Assembly (NCBI RefSeq): GCF_022201045.2
Contig: NC_068558.1
Coordinates: 42,427,501-42,491,500, forward strand
Length of the DNA stretch: 64,000 bases
Reading direction: 5' to 3'
From: Citrus sinensis
Lineage: Eukaryota > Streptophyta > Magnoliopsida > Sapindales > Rutaceae
In this document: positions 1 to 11,089 of the stretch, in pieces
Numbering within the stretch: position 1 is the first letter of the stretch
Layout: every line of letters starts with the position of its first letter
The notes under the pieces: generated by a model
Told to the model about the DNA's origin: nothing
What the model saw: only the letters and a program-made list of their open reading frames with translations
Database searches by the model: none
Translations under genes and position numbers: made by a program

Positions 1-464
1 GTGCTTGGTGAGGGTTGAGAAACGAATTGTCAAAGCTTATGGAGGGATAATATCGTTTGGACCCCTTTTCTTTATAATATTTTAGTATGGCCTAATATTT
101 ACGAAATGTTTACATATGAGAATTCTATTATGATTTAATTTGTTTGCAAAACTTTCAGAATGGTCCTTGACCAAAGGTCAATAAGTAAAATATCGTTTGA
201 GTCCGTAATATTTTGCCAATTTCTACTATTGTACAAAATTTATTTTATTTTATTTACATTTTGGGCTAAAACTTTTATATTAAAAACAGTAACCATAATT
301 CTGAAAATTATTCATTTTAATCCAAATTTCTTGCCTTTTTTCCACGTACAAATTTGTAAATTATTTTATTTTTGTTATTATAAATTGATTATAGTAGACC
401 TTGCGTGCAGGATGGAAGGAAATAACAATGTTATAGAGGAGATTATGAAGAACGATTTTCAGGA
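1..464. other. AT-rich DNA, no gene seen
   Basis: No exon with plausible splice sites, conserved protein motif or RNA gene is visible. The longest open frame (117 codons) is Phe/Ile/Lys-rich, as expected of AT-rich noncoding DNA. Confidence 0.6.
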
Positions 465-705
465 GGGTGTTGAGAATAAAAAAACCGAATCGAAAACGAA
501 ACCATTAAGATGAATCGAAAAACCAATTGCTTAAATAAAACCGTTAAGAGAACTGAAATCAATCTGAAACTGAAAACTGATTCCAAACCGAAACCGACCT
601 ATCAGTTTCGATTCGGAACGGTTTTTTTAAATTTTAGACCCGAACCGATCCAAAACCTAAAATTTATTTCGAAACCGAACCGACGCCCACCTCTAGTCTT
701 AAAAC
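465..705. mobile_element. hAT-like transposon end remnant
   Basis: The stretch is built from variants of CCGAAACCGAACC / GGTTCGGTTTCGG and ends with GCCCACCTCTAG, which reads TAGAGGTGGGC on the other strand. That ending is typical of plant hAT-type non-autonomous elements with GGTTCGG-rich subterminal repeats. I see no second end or target-site duplication, so this is called a remnant. Family assignment is by resemblance only. Confidence 0.4.
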
Positions 706-976
706 CTTACAACTTCCTTTCCATCAAGTTGGTTCAAATAACTATTTTTACCTTGTGACCAATAATAAGCCTTCACCAAACTTTTTTAACACTTCAGTTG
801 ACTTCCGACTTCAAACACGTGCGAATATGGCATGTTGGCCTTCGTTTTTTCCTTCTGTAGAACGATACAAAGACTTGGCAATTGAACCTGGAAGCAAGAA
901 TAACCTCATTTTTTCCCAAAAAAAAACTGAAGTAAGAAATTGGAATTGGAAGCAATTTTTCCAGTTACACAAAAGT

Positions 977-1053
977 CCTCAAATTACTTTCCGAATTATG
1001 GTAATTGGTAAGTTGACTTTGACTGTCCACAAATTACTTTCCGAATTATGGTA
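977..1053. repeat. Short direct repeat, 24-bp unit
   Basis: The sequence CAAATTACTTTCCGAATTAT plus GGTA occurs at 977-1000 and again at 1030-1053, separated by 29 bp. This looks like a local slippage duplication in noncoding DNA. Confidence 0.6.
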
Positions 1054-1059
1054 GTTAGT

Positions 1060-2610
1060 ATTATTAGTTTAAAAAATGTTTGGAATAATTGTTCCGTATA
1101 AATTATTATCTTTATGCCAGGAATACGGAAAATTCAAATCGAAATTCAGCTATAGGGTATACTTTAACTTCGAAGACAAACAGAGAGAGCTGACCAGTAA
1201 GTGAAAAGGCAAAATGAGATCATGTTTGATTTAGATACGTTTTTAAATACATAACCCCACTTTACTCTGTCATAATCATTAAACTAAATGGTTCAGTTTG
1301 ATTAACTGGATTGGATATTAAAAAAATAATACACACACAACAAAATGCAATGGGAGCTAATTATGAGGCAGAATTTAGCACTTAATATTTTTATAATGAA
1401 ACGCATCAAGCACCCTTCTCAGTGGGATTTTATTTGTCCAACAAATTCCGTTTAGAAAATATCGGATTACATCTGTATAATACAAAATACAGTGAATGCT
1501 AAAATCCATCCCATTTACTACCCTACAAAATTAGTACGCCAGTTCTTACCCGCTATAATATTGTGCATGAGTGAATAGTGAAAATACGAATTAAGACTAA
1601 TGTTGATCCCCATTTTAACCAACCAATGAGACTACAAATCAAAGTCCAACGTTGGAAAACTATGAAATTTCTTTATGAATCAGACTTGCGTGGCCTCAAA
1701 AGAAGTATGATGAATGAATTGACAGATACCAACTTGGTTTTAATCGTATGTATGAAGATTGACAGTCAAAAATAGGAAAACAAATAGGAGGAACTTTCAA
1801 AATTTAATTGGAGAAATTTGTACCCTGGCAGCCTTCATTGGGTTGCCCATTGAATTTGCACGACAGATCCCTTTTTCCCATAAACTCACATCACAGATGA
1901 AAGTTACCAAGAACAAGAACTCTGAGAAAGTATCCGGGTGTCACAACACAAAGTCTATAGTTCATAAATTCTTTCGCCATATCCTGTGAGAATGCCTGGA
2001 AACTTATGTTAAAAAAAAAAAAAACCTTGAAATTATTAAATAATTATGTTCTCGATCTAGATTAACTTTTCAGAAACATTCTCACAAACATTGACAAAGT
2101 GTGATTCCAGAACAAGCCCTTCTATGATAACAGAAATGCCGACTAAATGACAACTCTTACAAGAATGAAGAGATGGTGAGTATTTTTTTTTTCTAACATG
2201 CATCCTAAAGGTTTCTCTTTAGTTTATACATTCTAACCAAAGACAGGCATACGTGTCTGGGTTTGTACAAAACAATGAATATCTCAGCATACTTTACGCT
2301 TGTAAGAATGACAAATGGGACTAATTTAAGAAAAGAAAATCACTGTTTTATGTACTTTATGAATGTGAGTAAACTGAAACAATCAGTACATTTGTCCGTC
2401 AACCAACACAACGCAGATGTCCCAGCCTAAGGGCCATCGCAACAAGAAAATTTGGCCCAAAGCTTAAGCACAAACTGTGAAAGTCATAGTCAACCAATCT
2501 CATTCTCTAGAAGCAAAGATTACTTTCTTTGCAGCGGAGCCCCAACGAAAGGTTCCATTGATTTTAGAATGATGTATAAAACAAATAAAAATAAAGAACC
2601 CGTCAAACAC
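1060..2610. other. Intergenic DNA, no gene seen
   Basis: There are only short frames without recognisable motifs. A poly(A) run lies near 2012-2024. I see no RNA gene or complete mobile element here. Confidence 0.55.
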
Positions 2611-2752
2611 ATTGCACGGGTCGATACGCACAGCGCCTAGTATCCATCGTTTAGGGCTAGGACTACGGGGCGCCTAGTATCCATCGTTTACTGCTAGGAC
2701 TACGGGGTATCTAACCCCATTCGCTCCCCTAGCTTTACGTCTCTCAGTGTCC
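2611..2752 (-). pseudogene. Nuclear plastid insert: 16S rRNA fragment
   Basis: Read on the minus strand, the segment matches the plastid small-subunit rRNA around the universally conserved 790 loop: it contains GTAGTCCTAGC, AACGATGGATACTAGGCG and CTGTGCGTATCGACCCGTGC. The match covers only about 140 nt, is flanked by unrelated DNA and contains an internal 37-bp tandem duplication, so it is a non-functional nuclear plastid insertion (NUPT). The adjoining 2753-2890 stretch is less AT-rich than its surroundings and may be further organellar DNA, but I could not assign it. Confidence 0.8.
2634..2707. repeat. 37-bp tandem duplication inside the 16S fragment
   Basis: Two adjacent copies of a 37-bp unit beginning CGCCTAGTATCCATCGTTTA lie at 2634-2670 and 2671-2707. 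They differ at about two positions (GGGCTAGG versus CTGCTAGG). Plastid 16S has this segment once, so the duplication probably arose after or during nuclear insertion. Confidence 0.8.
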
Positions 2753-4355
2753 ATTCCACTCGATTCAAGAGCAAGAGAAAGAGCTAATGCCCCATTCAGG
2801 TATCTCGATTGAAATACCCGTAAGGGGTATTTTCCGTAGAAATAGTATTCTTGCGAATGATTCGGAGTTCTTGCAAAGTAGAACCTCAAAGAACACACAT
2901 ACGCAAATTAAACTAACACAAAATTACTAAAAGGGAGAACAGACATAAATTTCAGACTAGTAATTTGCATATAACGAATGTCATGAGCGATGATAAGGAT
3001 AAAGAAGCTGGATTAAAACTATTGCAAAACTTCTACCGATTTAACTAGTACTTGAACTTGATGATGAGGTTATGACCGTCACTATGTAATTTGGCGTGAA
3101 ATAAGAAACCGCACGCAAAGCCCGCCTCACCTCTCCCCTAGCCTGCGTGCTTTTAGGGATGGTAATGGGGTGGGGGTGGGAAGGCCTGCCCATTCCCCCG
3201 TCATATTAAAAATTTTGTTTTCATTTTTCATTTCATCTCCTAAAATGAAAATAGAGAATCCGAATTCTCCATCCCGCTCTATTTTCTATTTATTTATTTA
3301 TAATAGATATAAATAAATAATTTTAGTAAATAAAAAATTAAAAATTTGAATAAAATTATTATTATATTATAAATTATTTAAATTATTCTAAAAAATTTTA
3401 AAAAGTTGAAACAATATCTTAAATTAATATCAAAACTAAAAAATATTTGAAGAAAATAGCATCTTGAGAAAGAAAAATATATAACAATATTTTAGAATTG
3501 AATAAGAATTATAATGTAGTTTTTTTTAGTTATATCCTATTGATATTAGGTAAAAATAAAAATAAAATTTATTAATCAACATTGTAATTAATAAAATAAA
3601 ATTATTGAACAAAAATTAAAAAAAAAAATCATAAATGATGGAGATTGAGTGAAGGTGGGAAGGGAGTACAAAATCAAACTCACCTCATTATAGAATTTAA
3701 ATTATTTTTTTTTAATATCTTAAAATTATTTAAAATTCACTCCAGTTAAGAGAGGACTCGTGAGACTCCAAATTCAGAGAGAATTTTGCCATCCTACTTA
3801 CTTTCTTGTCTCTTACAATGACTGTCGTTTCTACGCTTTTGACGGACGTTTTATCGTGGATGAGTTGAACACTTTGTTAAAAGAGTATTTCAAAATATTA
3901 AATATGGTGGGGGACGACGTTTTATTTAGTGTCGTCCTCAAAAATCATGTTTTTGCTTTTAAGTTTGGATCATCATAAAATTTGGAAACAAGTGTAGAAC
4001 TCAAGTTCGAATCTGGTCCATGGCCACAAACGTCTTTTTTTCTTTTCTTTTTTTAATTAATAATTAACATTTTGTTATAGACTTATATCACTTACTCAAC
4101 TGTGATTTTGTTCAATATTTTGATGCATTATTTTCATTGGATTTCCATGCACTGGATGACTGATCAGCAGTCAAAATAAAGGACACTTGTATAATAGAGA
4201 CGCAAGGTACAGAGAACAAATTAATTAACAAACTCAATTGCATTAAAATTACAGGCAGCAAGCAAAACAGACACCCACTATCCTATTAGAATTCACAAAA
4301 GTAATCATAAAACAAGAGATGATGAACAACAGCCAGAAAAACCCTCCGACACATC
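2753..4355. other. Intergenic DNA with transposon debris
   Basis: No gene is visible. At 3156-3200 there is a TAGGGATGGTAATGGGGTGG-type sequence like the ends of plant non-autonomous DNA transposons, followed by about 450 bp of very AT-rich DNA. Around 3905-3935 a GACGACG...GTCGTC inverted repeat is seen. Near 4005 a GTTCGAATC motif resembles a tRNA T-loop, but no complete tRNA folds around it. Confidence 0.45.
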
Positions 4356-6109
4356 TCACAATCTAGTATGAGTAGAGTAAGCTTCAGCAGAACCCTTGTT
4401 GTTCAAAGCTCTCTCCAACCTTGTCTCAAATGGTGTAGAATGCCAACTAACTTTCTTGTCCTGCATAACCCATAAAAACTAAAAATAAGAATTCACACAA
4501 TCTCCTTTATTACAAGATTTCCAGTCAAGTTTCACTTCTTAAAACGTAGTACCTCTCTGTACTTGCTGGTTGTGTTTGGTATTCCTTTATAAGAAGATGC
4601 TGAGCTAGAATCCTTGGCACTGCTGCTTGTTGGACTCCAGTAAGTCCCCACAGTACCTATTATTGGCATCTCATCAGGGCTTCGACTTGGTGACTTCCTT
4701 GGTGAATTGGAAGCTGAGAACTGCTTGATTTCTTCTAGAGTCAGTGCACCCAATATAGGCCTATCATCTTGGCTCCTCACTGAATTTGATGATCCTTGTG
4801 ATATCATTTTCTCAGGTGTCGTGCTTAAAGAAACTGTGTTGCTGCCCTTGTTGATGGGTGTGGTTTCTGATGAAGACAACCAGTTTGAAAGGCTAGCATC
4901 CACTGCTATTTCTTGGTTTGCCCTCTTGGATGGCTTATCAGATTTTGATTTGAAGCTGAGTGACAGTTCCTGAAAACTTGGCTCCAAGTTAAACGAAGCA
5001 CGTTGGGATTCTTGATCCACTGTGGAATTCTCTTTCTGCTGTTTGAATTGGGGTTTCCCCTTTGCTTTCAAAGCCTTCCATTGAGTGAGATTTTCAACTG
5101 GATTCAAAACAGAATGTACATAAGCACTCCTGTCTCTTGCAGCTCGGTTAACCATAACTGGCTTCCCTCCTTCATTGAATCCACTGGTCACCATTGAACT
5201 GTCAACCTCCTTTGAATCAACTTTTCGCCCAGCAATTCTTGATTCAACAATCCCATCGTTATCATCCTCATAGACATCATCAAAATCTAGTTCCCCATCC
5301 TCATCTTCATCATCAAGATCACTATCCACGTAGTCTAACTCTTCTTCATCATCACTTTCTCTGCAATTCTGGTACCTATGATTAGCAGGATAAGATCCTG
5401 AGCTTGTAATCGAACTTGCTTCAGAAGAAGACTGAGACAGGTTTGATTTCACAGAACTCTCCTCCTTCTCCTTCTTTCCTTCTTCACTGTCCTCAGGCAA
5501 GTTATCAGCCACTTCTTCTTCAGGAAAAACATGCTCATAGGTTTTGACATTGGAGTCAAAAGTTACTTTCTTTCTAGCAACCGGGCTCAACTGCTGCTCA
5601 GCCTTAACCCTACACCCAAAACCCCGAATCATTATGACACAAACCAAAAAACAATTCTAAACGAGTGCTTATCAAAGAGTTCAAAGAAAATCAGAGCAAG
5701 CCCTTCGATTTGGATCACTCACCCAACTTCTGAAACGGGGATCTCGGGCTTTTCTGAGTATTCCTGTACGACAGAAGAAACTGTAGATTGCACAGGATTG
5801 TGCCTTGAATTTTTCTGCTGCAATTCAACGAACAGGTAAGCGATATATACATACACACGGAGGCATCGATTGTCCTCTTAGTAATCGGTTTCCTACTTTC
5901 CTTAAAGAAACAGGACATTCAAATTTAGAAACCAAGTAATCTTGAGTCGTTAATAATATATTTCCTCCAGCTTCTAGGAAACCTAACAAAAGATCTAAAA
6001 TCAAGAAAAAGAACTGAGAACTTACGTGGACAGGAGGTTGAACCTTGTGTCTCCGTTTGCGGTGCTTCCGATCTTTGGAGGAACCAAAACAAGCAAGAAA
6101 GCAACCCAT
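4356..6109 (-). CDS. JASON: JASON-like protein
   Basis: Homologue of Arabidopsis JASON, a plant-specific protein needed for normal spindle/organelle positioning in male meiosis II; loss gives unreduced pollen (family knowledge). Model, 5' to 3': exons 6109-6026, 5817-5723, 5609-4553, 4460-4356, in frame throughout, giving 446 aa. The N-terminus MGCFLACFGSSKDRK is basic with cysteines at residues 3 and 7; residues 73-87 hold the conserved KKVTFDSNVKTYEHV block; a strongly acidic Asp/Glu tract lies at about 145-177; a Ser-rich, probably disordered region follows; the last exon carries the conserved VSWHSTPFE motif (416-424). Retaining the final intron would add a few residues and stop at 4532. 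There are no transmembrane segments. The start is chosen because exon 1 supplies the conserved MGCF N-terminus. The family name is confident; conserved meiotic function is inferred. Confidence 0.87.
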
Positions 6110-7366
6110 CAGATATCTTAAGTCTGTTCTTGTTGGCCTCTCAAACAAGAAATAACTCCTCGGTTTCCGTCTAAAACAGAGAAAAGGGCCTCAGGCAGTG
6201 CTTGGTTAATGGGTTTTTTTCTTCATTGGTTTTGGAGGAGTGGAAGTGGAAGAAAGGCGGTAGGGACAAAACGGTCAAGGAATTTGAAGTTTGGGAGGGA
6301 TCTAGGGATTTTAGTATTAGAGAGGGGGGGAAAAATAAAAATAGAAGGTGACCGTTAGGAAATCATGATGGTGGAACCCAGCGGGGGAAATTCTTTTTTG
6401 TTATTGTTTTTAAATGCTATAGTTATCCATTGGATTCGTTTAAGGCTGCTTATTTGGACCGTTTATTGATGGGCCCCCGAATTGGAGCAGGGCCGCATGG
6501 CTTTTTATTTATTTATTTTATTTCAAATAGTAATTACTAATTAGAAGGGTAATAATTTAGTGAGTAACGGGGCGATTACATTTATTTTAACTGTTCTACA
6601 TCATATTGTCTAATTAATTTATAATTTGGATAATATTTATAAAAAAATCACACAATTGTATCGAGTGCTTACTATACCGTAAGTGCTAGAGTACTTGCTA
6701 TATTATTTTTTATAATTAGATAAATAAAAAATTATTGATTCCTTTTTTTGGAAAAAAGATGTGGTATTTATAGAGTATTTTTAAGATTTGGTCTGTTTAT
6801 ATAATGGATGATTAATAGAATTATTGTTATTAATTCTTATCAATCTCTAACCAAAACCACAAAGTGTATAGTCAATAGTCATTCTACAATTTCAAAAAAA
6901 TAATAAAACGTTGTTAATATGAACTAAAATCTATCTACATTTATATAGTAAAGAGTATATTTTATATTTTTAAATTTTTTTCATTTTTCTTGAGTTTGTA
7001 TTTAGACGTGGCAATTTTTCACACAACTTATAAATCCAACACAAAACTGACATAGATAACATGTTTGAGTTGGCAAAAGTCAACATGATTATAAAACAAG
7101 TCGACTTTCAATTTATAGATTCTGAAATGCGATCGCTAATGACCCAATTAATTATTTAATAATTATATTATATTTATCTATTTTTATTTTTTAAAAAAAG
7201 CTATATTTTAAGTATTAGTAAGTTATATTAAAAATTATATTTCTTATACAAATTATATTTAAAAACATATACACCACCAAATTCAAATTCGAAAAATTTA
7301 TCCATTTGACCATTTTCTAACTTTCAATATGAAAAAAGACAAAAAAAATTTTTTTACAATAACCAC
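6110..7366. other. JASON upstream region and AT-rich spacer
   Basis: The first few hundred bases upstream of the JASON start (to about 6450) are the likely promoter and 5' UTR. From 6480 on the DNA is AT-rich with no coding evidence. A GACGTGGCAATTTTTCACAC sequence near 6994 resembles repeat-derived DNA but is not classifiable. Confidence 0.5.
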
Positions 7367-8815
7367 TTATTAGTATTAAAAATTGTTTAATTATCAAGCG
7401 ATAATATGTTATTTTATACTTATGTTATAATTTTTATTTGTGTTTATGTAATATATTAGGAATTATTAATTATGTTTTAAATATATTTAATTTTGTGTAT
7501 TTTTATGTGTTTATTAAGAAAATATTAATTTCATGTAATTCGATGCTCCAAACAAATAAACGGAGGTCAAATTTGGATTCCGGAGGTTCAAAAACCTTAA
7601 GATCAGTCAAGATCGGCTTAAAATTGGGCTTGTGTAAAAAGAGTTGACTTTTCCTGTTGACCGAATACTGATTGGATGATGAAATGAGCTTACAATAGAT
7701 ATGAGTGCATGGGATAGCCGGCAATTTTGACTAAATCTCAACCATTCATGATTCAACGGCCATGATTGTGCCACGTGGCAATGGTTGGTGAAGCAAGTTG
7801 TAGGATCCGAATCTTTGTACTCGGGTCGACCCGATCTACCCATTAACTCACCAAATCTCAACCGTTCTTTGGCCAAATCGGACGAGTCAAACAATGCCAC
7901 GTACGATGTTGACTTTTGAAGTTTGACCAGCCATTGGATCTTGATCTAATGGTTGTGAGGAGCACATGCATGAAGCTTATGATGGACCGAAAAACACTTG
8001 ATTATGAATTTATTTTTCTATAAATAAAGCCTCATTTTTATGTTTTTAATCATCTCTCTACAACTCTCTTCTTCTCAAATTCTCTTCATCTCCCTGTAAT
8101 CTTGATTTTCAAGTGTGTTTTTAATATTTTGTATAATTATTTTTATAAATAAAATTAGTTTTATTTCCAATTTTAGTTATTTTTATTACTTTTAATTATA
8201 AGTAATTCAATTTTACTACTTCTTTTTATTTCAATTATGCTTAACTAAATAATATTAGTTAGGGGAAGGTAAAACTCTTAGGAAATAAATATGATTTAAT
8301 CAAATTCTATTTTTAATTTTATAAAATTAAATTATTTTCTATTTAATTTTATACATATTTTATATTTTGAAATTTTGATTTATTATAGACAAACAAATGA
8401 ATTTGGCACAATAAATTCTTAAGATCTTAATATAAGGTATGGTGAAATCGTATTTTGACTTATTGTAGACAAACTAAATTTTGGCACAATAAATACTTAA
8501 TCCATCATAAAATTAAAGGGAAAATAATAATAATTTATATAATTAATCTTTTGGGTAATAAATCTAAAAAAAATGACAAAAAGAATTTATTAAGTTTTAT
8601 TTACTTCTAAGAGTGGATTCATAAACCTAACTAGTTCAATTTCATAATTTCATTTAAATTAAGTTGTTTATATTTAAGTTTTAATTTCAATTTTTAGTTA
8701 AAATAAAATAAATTAATTAATTTTTTTCTCTGTGGATCGACCTCGAACTTACCGAGTTATAATACAATAAGACACTCTTATATTTGGGAGTTAAAAATTA
8801 CTTTAAGTTGTGTCA
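7367..8815 (+). repeat. LTR, left arm of palindrome
   Basis: Long terminal repeat ending in ...TGTGTCA six bases before the primer-binding site. It contains a TATA-like CTATAAATAAAG near 8020 and a CT-rich stretch (8048-8095) that would be the start of the transcribed R/U5 part. The outer (5') boundary is taken from the end of similarity with the right arm and may be off by about 15 bp. Confidence 0.7.
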
Positions 8816-8821
8816 AGTCTT

Positions 8822-8839
8822 TGGTGCCGTTGCCGGGGA
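8822..8839 (+). other. Retrotransposon primer-binding site (tRNA-Asp), left
   Basis: TGGTGCCGTTGCCGGGGA complements the 3' end of plant tRNA-Asp (which ends TCCCCGGCAACGGCGCCA) with one mismatch (T for C at position 4). It lies just inside the LTR end, as expected for first-strand priming. Confidence 0.8.
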
Positions 8840-9310
8840 AAAGTTTTTATTTTACTTTATTTTTCCGTTTTTGATTTTTCTCTTTGTGTAAATTTCGTTT
8901 GCCTCCTTTTCTTTTTCTTAAATTCTCTTTTGTCCTTATATCTTTCATACTTCTCATTTCACCCCAACAATTCTCGTTTCTAGCTCAATCTTCTTATAAT
9001 TATGTTCTGACCCCAACATCTTTTAGCAATTTCAATTTCATCCCAAATGTCTCAATTCTAAACTTCTAAAAATTACGGTGTGGCCATAAAATTAAAAATA
9101 CTTTGCAATAGAATCCCTAGACGAAATTCCTCAAAATAATCAAGACTTGGACATATTTGGAGTTATTTTGGACTTAATTTGGATCAAACTAACTCTAACT
9201 ACTAACTCTTAACTTACTAACTGCTAACTCCTAATTTTTTTTTATTTCAGTTATTTAATTTTCTGCATTTATTTTATTTCGTATTTATTTATTTATTTAT
9301 TTTTGCTTTA

Positions 9311-9509
9311 TTGGTGGGTTCAACCACCAAACTAACTACTAACTCTTAATTTTTATTTTCAGTTATTTAATTTTCAGTATTTATTTTATTTTGTATTTTT
9401 TTGCTTTATTTGTTTTATTGGTGGGTTCAACCACCATTTTTTTCTTTTCCTTTCTTTCGCATTTATTTTATACTTAATTTTATTGTTAATTGGTGGGTTC
9501 AACCACCAA
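9311..9509 (+). repeat. Three hairpin repeats in the retrotransposon leader, left arm
   Basis: The 20-mer TTGGTGGGTTCAACCACCAA occurs at 9311-9330, 9418-9437 (last base T) and 9490-9509. Each copy is self-complementary (7-bp stem TTGGTGG/CCACCAA with a 6-base loop), so the leader RNA would form three similar hairpins between the primer site and gag. Confidence 0.75.
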
Positions 9510-9686
9510 AATTGTTATTTAATTTTAATTTTCTTTTGTACACTTATATTATTTGCATATTTAATTTTTTTATTTTGTTATTAATTTGTGTGAATATTAT
9601 CTTTATAACATAACTATTGCATGAGACGTTGATCTCGATCTTCAATTTGCAGGTTAATTCGTAGATCTCAATCTCTACCATTAATC

Positions 9687-9933
9687 ATGGATGAGAACTA
9701 AGACAAAAACTTTGTGCACAAACCTAATCCTCAGATTGATCAGGGAGATAATCATTCTCAACATGGGCATGATCAGAATCAATCAATAACTCTGAGAGAC
9801 TACATGAATCCAACCAGAAATGGAGTACCGTCGTGTATAGTATTTCCTCCGGAAACATCTCAATTCAACTTTAAACCAGGTATTATCCAACTTTTACCAA
9901 CATTTCAAGTAGTAGGAATTATTAAAAAAAAAA
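9687..9933 (+). pseudogene. Truncated gag start, left copy
   Basis: The start codon at 9687 opens a gag frame that is broken at the fifth codon (TAA) where the right copy has CAA. Downstream, the same frame continues with LRDYMNPTRNG and CIVFPPETSQFNFKPGIIQL, wording typical of plant Ty3/gypsy gag N-termini. It is cut off by the palindrome centre after about 80 codons. Non-functional. Confidence 0.7.
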
Positions 9934-9968
9934 CCATGAAATGTTGGTAAAAGTTGGATAATACCTAG
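9934..9968. repeat. Palindrome spacer: extra copy of an arm segment
   Basis: The 35-bp spacer, which runs from CCATGAAATGTTGG to AATACCTAG, is a third copy of the gag segment also found at about 9991-10024 (same orientation) and at about 9877-9907 (inverted). This nested arrangement fits a template switch at the centre. Confidence 0.7.
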
Positions 9969-10213
9969 TTTTTTTTAATAATTCTTACTATTTGAAATGT
10001 TGGTAAAAGTTGGATAATACCTGGTTTAAAGTTGAATCGAGATGTTTCTGGAGGAAATACTATACACGACGGTGCTCCGGTTCTGGTTGGATTCATGTAG
10101 TCTCTCAGAATTCTTAGTTGATTATGATCATACCCATGTTAAGAATGATTATCTCCCTGATCAATCTGAGGATTAGGTTTGTGCACGAAGTTTTTGTCTT
10201 GGTTCTCATCCAT
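9969..10213 (-). pseudogene. Truncated gag start, right copy
   Basis: Minus-strand partner of the left gag fragment. The start codon is at 10213, and here the fifth codon is intact (CAA), but a different nonsense change (TAA, in the stretch corresponding to NHSQHGHD) breaks the frame further on. The frame is then cut at the palindrome centre. The different lesions show the arms have decayed independently. Confidence 0.7.
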
Positions 10214-10396
10214 GATTGATGGTGGAGATTGAGATCTACGAATTAACCTGCCACTTGAAGATCGAGACCAACGTCTCATGCAATGGTTATGTTATAAAGA
10301 TAATATTCACACAAATTAATAACAAAATAAAAAAATTAAATATGCAAATAATATAAGTGTACAAAAGAAAATTAAAATTAAAATTAAATAACAATT

Positions 10397-10597
10397 TTGG
10401 TGGTTGAACCCACCAATTAACAATAAAATTAAGTATAAAATAAATGTGAAAGAAAGAAAAAGAAAAAAAAATGGTTGTTGAACCCACCAATAAAACAAAT
10501 AGAGCAAAAAAATACAAAATTAAATAAATACTGAAAATTAAATAACTGAAAATAAAAACTAAGAGTTAGTAGTTAGTTTGGTGGTTGAACCCACCAA
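10397..10597 (-). repeat. Three hairpin repeats in the retrotransposon leader, right arm
   Basis: Mirror copies of the left-arm hairpins at 10397-10416, 10471-10490 (stem partly mismatched) and 10578-10597, each a variant of TTGGTGGTTGAACCCACCAA. Confidence 0.75.
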
Positions 10598-11065
10598 TAA
10601 AGCAAAAATAAATAAATAAATACGAAATAAAATAAATGCAGAAAATTAAATAACTGAAATAAAAAAAATTAGGAGTTAGCAGTTAGTAAGTTAAGAGTTA
10701 GTAGTTAGAGTTAGTTTGGTCCAAATTAAGTCCAAATATGTCCAAAGTATGTCCAAGTCTTGATTATTTTGAGGAATTTCGTCTAAGGATTCTATTACAA
10801 ATTATTTTTAATTTTATGGCCACACCGTAATTTTTAGAAGTTTAGAATTGAGCCATTCCCATTTGGGATGAAATTGAAACGGCTTAAAGATGTTGGGGTC
10901 AGAACGTAATTACGAGAAGGAGCTAGAAATGAGAATTGTTGGGGTGAAACGAGAATTATGAAAGAGACAGGGACAAAAGAGAATTTAAGAAAAAGAAAAT
11001 GGGGCAAACGAAATTTACACAAAGAGAAAAATCAAAAAGGAAAAATAAAGCAAAATAAAAACTTT

Positions 11066-11083
11066 TCCCCGGCAACGGCGCCA
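11066..11083 (-). other. Retrotransposon primer-binding site (tRNA-Asp), right
   Basis: On the minus strand TGGCGCCGTTGCCGGGGA is a perfect 18-nt complement of the 3' end of tRNA-Asp. It lies six bases inside the right LTR. Confidence 0.85.
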
Positions 11084-11089
11084 AAAACT

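Noticed and set aside
3980..4030. Possible tRNA or SINE with a GTTCGAATC box
   Set aside because: No A box, anticodon arm or acceptor stem could be matched around it.
9401..9613. Frames of 60-76 codons in the retrotransposon leader (and mirror 10287-10517)
   Set aside because: They translate AT-rich leader and hairpin repeats in both arms; no similarity to a known protein.
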